Made by a program: the position numbers and the translations under genes
Notes under the pieces: model-generated
What the model was told of the DNA's origin: nothing
Seen by the model: only the letters and a program-made list of their open reading frames with translations
The model's database searches: none
Shown: positions 21,415 through 31,680 of the stretch, in pieces
Numbering within the stretch: the first letter of the stretch is position 1
Layout of the letters: every line of letters starts with the position of its first letter
Source of the DNA: Diphasiastrum complanatum
Lineage: Eukaryota; Streptophyta; Lycopodiopsida; Lycopodiales; Lycopodiaceae
Assembly (NCBI GenBank): GCA_029204225.1
Contig: CM055111.1
Span: 27,610,340 to 27,674,339 of the forward strand
Length of the DNA stretch: 64,000 bases
Direction of reading: 5' to 3'

Positions 21415-22134
21415 TGTCGCAAAACAATTTCGTTTCGTTATCGCGAACGATTTTGTTTCTTTTGAATTTTCTTTAGTGCGGAAAGCTCACATGAACCTAG
21501 ACACGCGACTGCACATCACAGAACAGATTCCATTCTAGCAATCAAGACAGCGTAAGACAAGGAGATGCACAAAAATAGAGCAATCAAATTATCAGTTTAA
21601 TTTTTAGAGCGAGATGGTCAGTGTCTCGCTCGTTGGCGGCCTGATGCTCTGCTCTTTCACTGCGTTCTGCTCATTGGCAAACTTTCATGCACAACTCTTT
21701 TTTCTAGTGTTTTTCTTTTTCTGCTCTACCCTCTATGTCTCACTGTATCTCTCTGTATCTTACAGTATATATTTTGATCCAGAAGAATAGTTTATATCTC
21801 ACTGTCTGGAGTTTACAAGATAGCTAAACAGAGAATTACAAGAGTAGTTAACGCTAATCAACTAATCAGTTACTCTCCATTGTTACTACCCGTTTTAGCT
21901 GGGCGTGAAGTTTGAGGCTCCAAGCCCGTTGAGCTGCCAGTTGGCAGCGCGAAAGATTCCCTTTCGTTTCTTTTCATTTTTCGTCGCTTTGCGGTTTTTG
22001 CGGTCCTGGAGGCGTATTTGATTTTTGCGAGTCGTTCGCGAATCGTTCGTCCTTCGAGTCAAGGCACGTTGACTTTCGCGAATCGTTTGTCCTTCGCGTC
22101 GCGGCAAAGTTGCAGGAGTTCCCCATTTCTGACA
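21415..22134 (-). repeat. 5' LTR of copia (right)
   Basis: 720 bp, TGTCGCAAAAC...TTTCTGACA, followed by the AAGCC duplication. It contains several TTCGCGAATCGTT-like short repeats near 22030-22090 in its U3 end (high coordinates). Confidence 0.94.
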
Positions 22135-22139
22135 AAGCC

Positions 22140-22490
22140 AATCTTTCTAACTTTTTCAAAGGCATTACAAGCTAGAAAAGCAACCAATCAACCACAAACG
22201 ATAGGAAAACCAGACACCAACATAAGAAACATGTGTACCTTAACATAACATAGAAACTAGTTGCGCCTTAACTCCCAAGATCTGCCAATAACTACAAGGT
22301 CAACCACACACCCAACATACATGACGAACGCACTGTCACTGCCCCCATCCATAGAGTCACTGCCGACTCACCCCCATACATTGGAATTACCGACACCATC
22401 ATGCCTAGACAATGTCCCATACCAATGGCCATTGCTCCCGGCTCTCCCTGGCGCGCATCTCCTGGCCTAAAGATACATCCTGGCTCTACA
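22140..22490. other. Unassigned intron sequence
   Basis: No recognisable gene or transposon end; sequence is low in repeats. Confidence 0.4.
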
Positions 22491-22539
22491 CGTGCTCTCC
22501 ATCACCCTTGTTCGGACCGAAGGAAATGACCCTGAGGAC

Positions 22540-23640
22540 AATGAGCTGAAACGTACAATTTTGTTTGAACGTCATGACATACCTTGTGCAAGACATCACG
22601 ATATACAGAGGACTCTAGATTTGGTCAGAAGAGAGTTTTATTGGCCAAAACTCAAGCCATATGTCAAGTCGTACGTAATTAAATGCAAGCCCTATCAACT
22701 AGCTAAGGCTGAACGCCTCAAAGCTGGTGGTTTGTTGCATCCAGTGGATATCCCTAATAGAAGGTGGGAGAGTATATCTATGGACTTTGTAGTTGGACTT
22801 CCAAAGGCCCAATGGCAAAATGATTCTACTTGGGTTGTAGTGGACAAGTTAACTAAGTTAACTACGTTCATACTAGTTAAGTCAACTGCTAAGGCTTCAG
22901 GATTAGGCCAGACCTTTGTGAAAATTTATTTCGGCTGTATGGACTCCAAGTGATATTGTTAGTGATTGAGATCCTAAGTTTACAAGTCACTTCTGGACAG
23001 CAAAATTCCATAGGCTAGAAACTTCTCTTAGTTTTAGTTCAATTGATCATCCTGAATCAGATGGCCAGATGGAAAGAACTAATCAGACTATGGAAGATAT
23101 GTTGAGGACTTATGTGTCTCACAGGCAATCTCATTGGGAAGATTATACTCCTCCGATTGAGTTTGCATGTAAAATAAGAAAACATTCTGCTACAGGTTAT
23201 AGTCGTTTATGCTAATGTACGGTTTTCAACCTAGATCTCCAGTAGCTGTGGAGGTTAAATATGTTAAGATTCATAAAATTGTTGATTTCCTACAGGAAAT
23301 GCAAGTGATGCTACAATTAGCTCGTGAGAGTATTCTCGGTGCTCAGGATCGAGCCAGGACTTATACAAATCTTAAAAGATCTCCCAAATATTTTAAAGTT
23401 ATTGTGGACTATTTCGGATTATACGAATCTTCAAGGCAAATCTACCGCTCACCCAGTGTTTCATGTAAGCTGGTTGAATTTTAAGCTTAAATGAAGGCGA
23501 TACAATCGGATTTGATGATGATTTATCCCATCTGGAAGATTTATAGCTAATTATACCTTTGGAACCAAAAAGAGTACTCAGAAGCAAAGATTTACTTATC
23601 AACAACTTCACTTCTTGGAGTCATTACTCGTGGAGGATCG
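22540..23640 (+). pseudogene. Ty3/gypsy integrase fragment (chromovirus type)
   Basis: Plus-strand integrase in three frames: zinc-finger block FERHDIPCARHHDIQRTLDL with REFYWPKLK (22550-22650), core blocks RWESISMDFVVGLP (22765) and DKLTKLTTFI (22845), then the DGQMERTNQTMEDMLRTY region (about 23060-23110), the LMYGFQPRSPVAVE linker (23209), QDRARTYTN (about 23345) and a chromodomain start PLEPKRVLRSKDLLI near 23560. It is missing gag, protease, RT and both LTRs. The plus orientation is opposite to the host gene. It serves as an uninterrupted guide to what is missing at the inversion breakpoint of the 1.6-6.9 kb element. Confidence 0.85.
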
Positions 23641-23649
23641 AAAGACGAT

Positions 23650-24152
23650 TGAATAATAGGAAATAAAGCATTGCTAGAAATAAATTACTCAATTCTAACC
23701 AAAGAGAGCAAGTAATGCGACAAAAGGGTGATTTCTACACCAGTTGAGTATACATCCACTCACATACCAATAATTTGAGTCAAGCTATACTACCAGTCCT
23801 ATGTCCCAAGCTCCAAAGTGTAGCAAGACACTCAAGATTTTCACTATACCTGATAATCAATTGGATGTTACAAGATCTAGCGAGCTAATTCTATGTAGTC
23901 TAAGGTTGCTTGGCACAAATACTTGCAAGAAGATCCAGTAGCAAGCACAAAGATGTTGAGGATCTAAGCAAAACCTACATCCTAAATTTACATTATCTGA
24001 TCAATCAAACCAAACATTAGGAAGTTGGAACTTGGATCATTTTGGTCATTTTGTTAAATAGATCTTGACTCAAGTGCCTAGGGGTCTGATTCCAAAATCA
24101 GGACTTTCTACCTAAAATCTTGAACCAGGTGGGTGGAGGCCTGAAACAACTA
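23650..24152. other. Unassigned sequence left of the hAT element
   Basis: AT-rich, no recognisable coding block or LTR. It ends with the target duplication TGATGGTC at 24153-24160. Confidence 0.4.
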
Positions 24153-24810
24153 TGATGGTCCATAGTTGCACCCAAACGTGATTCTGGGGCTGAGCGTTTC
24201 GGAAATCGCGTTTCTGAGAAACGCGATTCTCAGCCCAGAATCGTTCCAGAAATGTTCATTAAAAAAAATAATAAATAAAAAAATTTGAACACCTCTTCAC
24301 GGCCAGAATCACGCCAGCCGTGGAGGTGTTAATTTTTTTTGTTTTGAGCTGTAGGCATTGGATCTTGGCGTGTGGATAGTCGACATGCATCTACTTAGCA
24401 ATACGGAGGTGGTGTGCACGATGCCAGGGGGATCTGAGCTTCGTGGAGATCAAAACGATCAGTTTTCGATTTTTGGTAAGTGTAGGCTTGTTTTTTTGCA
24501 AGTGTTGACATTGAGCTGTAGGCAACCAAATCAAGCGCAGCTTGGCTCTAGACCACCTTTCTTCATGCCCACAGTGATTCCTACGGGGTCAGTTTCAACC
24601 ATTACGGCACACCTTGCGAGATTTGAACACCACAATCCAAATGCTTGTTTTTTTTTGCCATTTTCAGAAAATGGCTTCTGGGCAACCGATTTAGGTGGTG
24701 TCTGAGCCTAGAATGCATTTCCACATGCCCGCACAGACTCTTGTGACCTCCGTTCTGCCCGTCTACGTTCGTAGCACAAATTTCAATTTTCTTGCCCTAA
24801 TTCCATGTTT

Positions 24811-24827
24811 TTTAGGGTTTAGGGTTA
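24811..24827 (+). promoter_or_regulatory. Telo-box-like motif upstream of the transposase
   Basis: TTTAGGGTTTAGGGTTA, about two and a half copies of the plant telomere repeat, roughly 300 bp upstream of the first recognised coding exon. Telo-boxes are known promoter elements of genes active in dividing cells. A promoter role here is inference from position. Confidence 0.4.
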
Positions 24828-25115
24828 GAGCATCGTGCAAGCATCCGCCAGTAGCGTGGTTTAGGCCTGCACTGGACTCATAGACGCCTGCAAGGACTCC
24901 CATGCTAGCGTCAGTCGCCCGTTTTCGCTCGCACTGGAATTATTCTATCCCTCGTCCTGTCTCGTGTGTTTTTTGGCAGTTGCTATAATCTTGCTAGAAT
25001 CAATGTGACGCATGCTCGGATGTGTTCAGCTCTGTTTTAGGCTAGTAATGTTTTTCAATGCAGTGTGTTTTCTTCTACTGAACGGTTGTTTGTTTGTTTT
25101 TGTTCGCAGGTTTGA

Positions 25116-27975
25116 TCTCGTGTGGACACGATCCCGGTGCAGGGCCGAGGCCTTTGGGGCGAGGTTCAGCTTAATGAGGGGGATGTGGCTACACACCATG
25201 GCTTGGGAGTCCGTAGATGGAGATGCTTGCATTGTGGTGGTCTCTTCATAGGATCACTTACCAGGGTTAGGGCTCACTTACTGAGGGTCAGAGGGCCGGG
25301 TGGGCGGCCATTGGGCATATCTGATTGCCCCAGGATTTCCGATGAGGAGAGACAGAGGTTGTCTATTACGTACGGGCACGGTGCTGCATCACAGGTTTCT
25401 AGACAGGGACAGGGACAGGGTTCGAGACAGGGTGTTGCATCACATGTTTCTGGACAGGGACAGGGACAGAGACAAGGACAGGGGGCAGGAGCAGCTGCAG
25501 GTTCACAGGCAGGGGTCACAGGTATGCAGGCACGGCCTACTACGGGTGCAGAGCCTAGTACAGCACGTTCTCGGCAAGGTTTAGGTGCAGTGCATGGTCC
25601 AGGCGGTGCCACTCCAGTTCCACCCGCAGCAGCAGGGCTTACTTCAGAGGGGAGAGCGTCACATGAGCAGGTTGGATCAGCAGCAGCGGGTCCTTCTCGT
25701 CCCTCCTCTTCTTCGGCAGCAGATGCAGCACATGGTTCGACAGGTTCTCCCAGAGAGAGTGATACACCCACAGATCAGCCATCCGGTTCGCGTGTTAGAC
25801 CACGAGCGCCATGTGCACAGCACAGAGAGGTTAGGCCCAGACAGCAGACCCTTGATCGATGCGGGTGGCAGAGAGAGCAGCATGCCCGGTGCACTCGACT
25901 TGCTGGCCAGTTCTTTTACGAGTGCGGCGTTTCCTTTGCTGTTGCTGACACTTGAGTGTTCAGAGAGTTTTGCGCACAGATGGCAGCCGTGGATGCTACA
26001 TGGACGCCTCCCAGACGAGAGGCATTGCGAGGCAGGATGCTTCGTCAGGAGGAGGGGACCATTACGCGGGAGCTAAGTTCCATTCGCTCAGCTTGGCAGA
26101 TGTAAGTACTTTGTTTTCATAAACCCATTGCATGCATTTAGGGTTGACTCGTGGCGCAATTTTTGCATTCGACTAATGGGTGTTTTGTGGCAGGTATGGA
26201 TGCACGATATTGAGTGATGGATGGACCGACATTCGTCGGCGATCCGTCATCAATGTCTTGGTTTCTTGCCCGCTTGGCACAGTATTTCTACGTGGCGTGG
26301 ATGCCACTCGAGGTGGTGACGCCATCACAGCCGATTTTATATGGGAGGTTATCAGAGATGTTATTGTTGACATTGGAGTAGAGCATGTGGTTCAGGTTGT
26401 CACGGACAACGCTTCGAACTGCAAGCAGATGGGAGAGATTTTGACGAGGGAGCACCCTAGCATTGTGTGGACACCTTGTGCTGCGCATTGTATAGACTTG
26501 CTCATCCATGACCTGTGTGCACTTCCATGGATCATAGAGGTATTGGTTTCTCCATTTGCTATACTATCTTGATTGACGCCTGCTCCATGCTGCTAAACAC
26601 ATCTCAACTATTGTCTAAATTTTTCACTGGATGTCTGTGTTGCAGGTCACTTCTACGGCTATGCGCCTAGTCACTTTTGTTACCAGGAAGAGGCGTGTGC
26701 TGGCCCTATTCCGCACCTTCTCGCACCTGAACCTGAAGAAGCCAGCACCCACACGCTTTGCCTTTTACTTTTTGGTGCTAGAGGGATTAGTATTAGTGAA
26801 GGACGCATTGCGGCAGATGGTTTCCAGCGAGTCCTTCCGAGAGTTCATGGACGTCCCACATGCGGCGTTTTTCTGGTCCACTGTGTTTGGTGAGCCGTTC
26901 TGGAGAGATGCTGAGGAGATTACTGAGGTCCTTCTACCCATTTTCAGAGTGCTGCGCCTGGTAGACCGTGAGGGGTGCACTCTCGGCCTCATTCACGAGT
27001 TCATGGATGGAATCGGCGAGGGGATTCAGACATCAGCCTTGGTCGAGCACAGGTATGACTCTTCAGTGTCTAGTTTGTTGTTTCTCACTCAAGTCTGATT
27101 CAATTCTTTTATGCTATGGCAGCTATGGTTACATGATTGTTGTGATTTGCCTACTGCAGGAGGCGCAAGATCTCACGTATCTGGGAGGCTAGATGGGACT
27201 ACTTCCACCGACCCATCCACGCCGTAGCCCACATATTGCACCCCTTGTGGCGCGAGACTCGGGATCCGGACGATCGGGAGCTGCACCGGGGATGGGTGGA
27301 GTACACGGAGCGCGTATGGCCTGGACCAGGTACATGTGATAAATTGCTTGGTAGGCTAAGTACTGCAGTAGTGATTGTAGTGTGTGAATTCAAGAGGACT
27401 TACACGAGCCATGTTTTTTCTTCTGCCAACAGGTCCGATGCTCACTAACATTGCATACCAGCTGCTGATCTTTGAGTGCTACCAGTTTCCTTTCGATGGA
27501 GAGCAGAGTTGGCGGAGGGAGGATATGTTGAGGCCTATTTCATGGTGGGGCTACCATAAGCGCGGCACAGGTGACCTGCGACGACTGGCTGAGAAAGTCC
27601 TTGCACAGGACTGTTCAACAGGAGCTTGCGAGCGAAATTGGAGCACCTGGGCCTTGTATCACACGCAGAAGAGGAACAGGTTGTCCATCGAGCAGTGTAG
27701 GCGGTTGGTGTTTGTGAACACCAACGGCCGTATGCTGAGGCGCACACGAGGAGGGGGACAGATGCTCGAGGTGAGTCACATCATCACCCCCTGTTTCTTG
27801 TTGTGCTTTGACGAACTGAATTGCTTTTGAATTATGCAATGAATTGCTGACAACAATGTATTGTTTTTGGTTGCAGGTGAACCCTGACACTTGCTTGGTG
27901 GATTCGGCAGCTGCTGCTCCTCGGGCACCACCCACGCAGGAGGAGATGGATGACAAGATCTATAGAGATCTATAG
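25116..27975 (+). pseudogene. hAT transposase, six inferred coding exons
   Basis: Inferred exons: up to 26101, 26194-26539, 26646-27052, 27160-27329, 27433-27770 and 27877-27975. All internal junctions have GT/AG and matching phases. Exon 1 encodes a BED-like zinc finger (WRCLHCGG...RVRAHL), a Gln/Gly-rich low-complexity linker (repeats of GQGQ) and the RLAGQFFYECGVSFAV lead-in. Exon 2 encodes DUF659 with GCTILSDGWTD, VVTDNASNCKQMG and CAAHCIDLLIHDL. Exon 4 has YFHRPIHAVAHIL. Exon 5 has the hAT dimerisation block GACERNWSTWALYHTQKRNR. No in-frame ATG precedes the zinc finger, so an upstream exon must supply the start. A TGA at 25953 interrupts exon 1; without it the frame runs to the donor. 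The product would be a nuclear DNA-binding recombinase. Confidence 0.88.
27956..27975 (+). repeat. 10-bp tandem duplication causing a frameshift in the transposase tail
   Basis: AGATCTATAG occurs twice in direct succession, and the second copy creates a TAG stop. The related copy at 13 kb lacks the duplication and stays in frame at this point, so the duplication is derived in this element. Confidence 0.85.
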
Positions 27976-28650
27976 ACAGGCGCAGGCTGACGCATGGGCT
28001 CTACGGCGTTCGAGGAGGGCAGACAGGCAGAGGGCTAGGGCTGAGGAGGGGGATGATGAGGGCTTGGAGGGTGGAGAGGAGCTCGGGGCTGACTATCAGG
28101 AGGAGGAGTGGGTTGAGGGGGATACGGAGGAGGATGAGGAGATGGGGGCGGAGGCACAGGGGGATGACCTTGCTGACTTGTTGGTGAACTGATGCGGAGA
28201 CAGAGGAGTAGCCAGCCATTCCTACACGTAGGCCTAGGGGGAGACCTAGAGGTTCTGGGAGGGGGGGGGGGGCTGAGTTCGCTTTTTGTAGACAGGAGTG
28301 GAGCATCACAGGCAGCCGTCGGCCAGGCATCATCACAGTGGGTAGGGCCATCCCAGGGCATTGGATCACAGCCACCTGACACACAGACACGCAGGGGTAG
28401 ACACAGGGGTGGGGGCAGGCAGAGGGGGGGCAGAGGAGGGGAGAGAGGCAGAGGCAGAGGTAGAGGCAGGGGGAGGATCCAGAGCCAGAGCACGCAGCAG
28501 AGAGCCAGGGCCACACCACGGCATATGGCTCCCTCCAGTTCTGATTCATCTACAGACCCTTGGGATCTGCAGTTAGGCACAGATTCACATGATGGTTCCT
28601 ACCATGACTCTGAGGAGCCTTGGTTGTGTAGTTTTCATTATGTTCATTGA
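27976..28650 (+). pseudogene. Acidic and Arg/Gly-rich tail of the hAT transposase region
   Basis: After the duplication one frame runs to 28192 and encodes a basic then strongly acidic segment (RRADRQRARAEEGDDEGLEG, ending DDLADLLVN). A second frame (28192-28650) follows with a G run and an Arg/Gly-rich stretch (RGGGRQRGGRGGERGRGRGR) ending in a Ser/Asp-rich tail. The 13-kb relative keeps the same order of segments, which argues that the tail is part of the ancestral gene. Whether the two pieces join by splicing or through a frameshift at the G run cannot be settled here. Confidence 0.5.
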
Positions 28651-28743
28651 ACATCATTGTACTCCATTTTGGTGCCATGTGGCCCGATATTATATATTAC
28701 GACGATCCTTTTCACAGCAGTGTAAGGATTCAGTACTGTTCTT

Positions 28744-28922
28744 TGAGAGAGAGAGAGAGAGAGAGAGAGAGTATGGTTGAAAAACGATTCCATATGGTTG
28801 AAAAATGCTTCAGTATGGTTCAGGACGATGCAGTATGGTGATTGGTTCAGAACACTTAGCATGGTTTTTGTTTAGCATGATTCAGCATTTTTGTTTAGTT
28901 TGTTGGATCTGAGAGAGATAAC

Positions 28923-28970
<48 letters not shown>
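28744..28970. repeat. Two GA microsatellites in the hAT 3' region
   Basis: (GA)n at 28745-28770 and 28930-28970, separated by a segment with three imperfect copies of a roughly 19-bp motif containing GTATGGTT and GAAAAA(C/T). Confidence 0.9.
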
Positions 28971-28973
<3 letters not shown>

Positions 28974-29246
28974 TTAAATTTTGGGGCATCATGTTTTTTT
29001 ATTAATGCACCTGGGAGTTAAAGCGTAAACCTAGGAGTTAATGCACCTAAACTAGACCATCTTGCACCCGAAACGTTCGGCAAAATACACATTAATAATG
29101 CTCTTAATTAGAGCTTTCACCTGATACCCATATTGCACAAAAAAAAACCAAAAAAAAAAAAAAAAATTAAAAACGTTTCTGGAAAAAAATTCCATATTTC
29201 CAAAACGAAACGCGTTTCAGAAACGCAGTGCAACTATGTGATGGTC

Positions 29247-29886
29247 CTGAGTTTTAATATGGAGTTGTTTTGGCATATACATGACTTAGGATTTACACTT
29301 AATAAAAGTTTTGCTCTGTGATTTGAATATGGTGGGTCGTATCAATTTAAAGGTAATGCATGGCTATCGTGATAGAATCAGCTGTATTTGAGCTTTCTGA
29401 GCACCAGTAAGCTTCCATCGTGAGGTATCAACCAAATCTGAGAAGATAAGTCCACAAGCTTTGTGGCAACTACAGTAGATGGTGCGTGAAGTCTTTCATT
29501 CTAAATTTTTTTGCATACTGCCACAATTTCTCACTAAAAACGGCCTTTATAACTACTACTGGAAAACAATCTGTGTGAATGTCTGAGCAAAAGTATACAT
29601 AAAGTTCAAGAGCATGCCGACGGAGACAAAACCTAGATCCAAGAACCTTTATCACGTGGGAGTTAGAAGTTTCAAATCAACTAAGCTACATTACAATCCA
29701 ACTTTACAATACGCAAGCTGCCGATATATCGTTTCATAGTAGATCGAAACCAAAATATGTAGAGAATCTACAATGATATGGCAAAATTTAGTCCAGAGAG
29801 TCTTGTATTTTCTGAGGATGGTAATAAATATGGCCAGGCAACATTTGCCGTACTGGAAAAGAAGAAGAAAATTGATATGAACTAAC
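29247..29886. other. Intron sequence between the hAT and exon 1
   Basis: No repeats or coding blocks. The donor GTTAGT of the DUF1068 intron is at 29881-29886 (ACTAAC on the plus strand). Confidence 0.5.
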
Positions 29887-30091
29887 CAGAAATGGGATTG
29901 ACTGAGTTTTCAGCAGTGCAATCACAGGGGCAAGGCGAACAGGAGCTGGAATGCTTGGCGGCTGCAATCGAATCTGTCAACTCCCAGTACAAAGAAGGTC
30001 CAACAATGTAAAATCCTAGGCCCAGCGCCAATAAGACTAGCACCACTTTCAGTCCGAAAGAATTAGTAGAGCTTGCTGATGGTTTCGCCAT
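29887..30091 (-). CDS. DUF1068 (ELMO/NKS1-like) protein, exon 1
   Basis: Encodes the N-terminal 68 residues: MAKPSASSTNSFG, one hydrophobic membrane anchor (about residues 14-31, LKVVLVLLALGLGFYIVG) followed by PSLYWELTDSIAAAK, and a cysteine cluster CSPCPCDC before the donor. This is the layout of plant DUF1068 proteins: short cytosolic tail, signal anchor, Cys motif, then the luminal coiled-coil domain encoded by exon 2. Joined, the protein is 213 residues, near the family's size. The ATG at 30091 is chosen because the family starts MAKxSASS; an in-frame ATG at 30109 would add six residues. It is predicted to be a Golgi type II membrane protein linked to pectin synthesis by homology only. 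Confidence 0.9.
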
Positions 30092-30422
30092 ACTTAACCA
30101 AATCAACAAAGAAGCGAGCTGACTGCTGCTGCTTTGCAGTGTCTTGTGTCCTTTTCCATTTCACAACCATTCCAATTCTAGTGCAGAAGCTTCATTCCGG
30201 AATCTGACACGCTCCCTTTCTTGTGAAAGCAAAATGCAACGGTTCCATTGTTTTGCATTGCTTGTTGTGCCTTTTGAGCTGCTGAGTTCTAGCCTTCATG
30301 AGTCCGCCATCGCAGAAAATGCTTCAATCAAACTTGATACAGAAAAACAAGAGAAGAAAGATGTACCGTGCTCCCTGCAGCTACTCCTGCTCGAGCGTCT
30401 CGCAATCTCTCTTCTACTAAAG

Positions 30423-30463
<41 letters not shown>

Positions 30464-30660
30464 AGCGTGAATACGATCAAGTACCTGCCTTTTGGAGAGA
30501 CCCTTAACTTTAAGGGTTGCCTTTGTTGGCTATGCCCATAAAGGGAGTAGTACGATGAAAGCATATGCACACTATGATGATGACTTACACTCTCAATGGA
30601 GATGTTTCATCTTCTCCATGAGTGGGGCCAATAGGTGAAATTTTGTTTCACAACTACTTC
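30092..30660 (-). promoter_or_regulatory. 5' flank of the DUF1068 gene with a GA/CT tract
   Basis: The likely 5' UTR and proximal promoter. A (TC)n run at 30426-30462 (GA on the gene's strand) lies about 340-370 bp upstream of the ATG, a position where GAGA-type elements bound by plant BPC proteins are common. No TATA box is called with confidence. Confidence 0.4.
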
Positions 30661-31680
30661 ACTTTGCAAGCAATAGCTCATCGTCAACACACGCACGCGA
30701 GAGATTGAGGAATCGTTTGGGAATGTAAGCACCGAGTGAAGTTAACACTTTCATGTCCCTTTTGATCATTGGGGTTGATGCCCGAACCCACCTTCACCGT
30801 ATAGAAAACTTTCATTTTTTGTCGAAAGAATTTATTCGTATGTTTTTGTCGAAGAAAATCATTGCACCTATTGATACTTTTCATTCTTTTCTATTTTCAA
30901 AGCTCATTGAGCCCAATCTCTCGCAAACTAACTGAGTCTAACTAACGTTTACAATTTGTACCCTTGCATGTAGCGACGCTTGGAGATTCCAAACAAAAAT
31001 ATGATCATACATGGACACATCATACAAAATCTACTCCAATGCTCCACCATACCAGATTTCTAGGTTAAAACAAGGACGTGTGTTTTTTTTTTGGGTTACA
31101 AGTCAATAGATTCAAATGTATTACAAGAACAAACACTTTCCCATCATGATAACAACAATCCCTTTTTAAAGTCAGTTTATATAATTAGCATGCATAGTAT
31201 TTGGGTTGCTATATAGGTAATAAATTGGTGAATAGTCACTCCAATACCAATGTGTGAGTTCGTGAAGGCATTTTAACAGTGTGTGACTCCATGAAGGCAT
31301 TTGGAGTTGTGTGCATTTGTCCATACATGATCTAGTTGGCTTCTATATAATGTTGTTGATGTTGTGATAATTTGTTCAAAAGTGTTGTTTGTGCATGAAT
31401 GTTGTAAGATGGTTCCCATGGTTGTTGCAAGCAAGCACATTGATATTGAAGTCTCCAAAAATGGTTGTTGGCATGTCTATGGATCTATTTTGTAATATTT
31501 CTTCTATTGTATTCAAAAAACACGCTATGAGTTTGGTTTTCGATACAATGCAAGTAGAATCATTACCATGTGGTTTGTTTACATTGAAAGAAGCGTTGAT
31601 GATTTCTGCAGCATTTGTAATGTCATAATTGTGTAATTTTTGGGTGGGGTCATCTCAATTGCCATCAAACACACTAGAAC
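30661..31680. other. Unassigned AT-rich intergenic sequence
   Basis: No supported ORF or repeat beyond short direct duplications (for example TGTGTGA(G/C)T...TGAAGGCATTT at 31250-31300). Confidence 0.4.

Larger units (their letters stand above)
16695..22134 (-). mobile_element. Complete Ty1/copia retrotransposon
   Basis: LTRs at 16695-17286 and 21415-22134 (TG..CA ends) are flanked by a perfect AAGCC duplication (16690-16694 and 22135-22139). A perfect tRNA-Met primer site abuts the right LTR and a purine-rich AGAGGGAG tract abuts the left one on the minus strand. The interior carries gag, zinc knuckles, protease, integrase, RT and RNase H in copia order. The coding frame is long but interrupted: a TAG at 17408-17410, the gag stop at 20907 and frame changes in between. 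The left LTR is 128 bp shorter than the right, mainly from two deletions. It lies in the DUF1068 intron in the same orientation as the gene. Confidence 0.95.
24161..29238 (+). mobile_element. Complete hAT-superfamily DNA transposon (DUF659 transposase)
   Basis: 5,078 bp with perfect 11-bp inverted ends CATAGTTGCAC / GTGCAACTATG and an exact 8-bp duplication TGATGGTC (24153-24160 and 29239-29246). Subterminal repeats of the GAAACGCGTTT type occur within 80 bp of both ends. A multi-exon transposase gene runs left to right. The MITE at 7931-8332 shares the ends and about 165 bp of the right terminus; a related transposase 3' remnant lies at 12850-13930. Intact ends and duplication indicate a recent insertion, but the gene carries a TGA (25953-25955) and a 10-bp duplication (27956-27975). 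It is inserted antisense to the DUF1068 gene. Confidence 0.95.
11459..29886 (-). other. 18.4-kb intron of the DUF1068 gene, filled with transposons
   Basis: Donor G|GTTAGT (exon 1 ends at 29887) and acceptor CATAG| (exon 2 begins at 11458) give an intron of 18,428 bp. It contains a hAT remnant (12850-13930), two gypsy gag remnants (14277-16190), a complete copia (16695-22134), a gypsy integrase fragment (22540-23640) and a complete hAT (24161-29238). The matched phase and the complementary protein halves support one gene. Transcript evidence would be needed to show that it is still spliced. Confidence 0.8.

Noticed and set aside
22135-22139. Possible hAT or MITE ends elsewhere (other CATAGTTGCAC copies)
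   Set aside because: I found the 11-bp end only at the two elements described; no further pair was seen by eye.
25274-25771. 165-codon minus-strand frame rich in Cys and Pro
   Set aside because: Antisense shadow of the Gln/Gly-rich linker of the hAT transposase; the plus strand carries the conserved domains.
28001-28580. Two overlapping ~180-codon minus-strand Pro-rich frames
   Set aside because: Antisense of the Arg/Gly-rich tail of the hAT gene; composition reflects G-rich plus-strand sequence.
30144-30470. 108-codon plus-strand frame upstream of exon 1
   Set aside because: Ends in the (TC)n tract, has no conserved blocks and overlaps the presumed promoter of the DUF1068 gene on the other strand.
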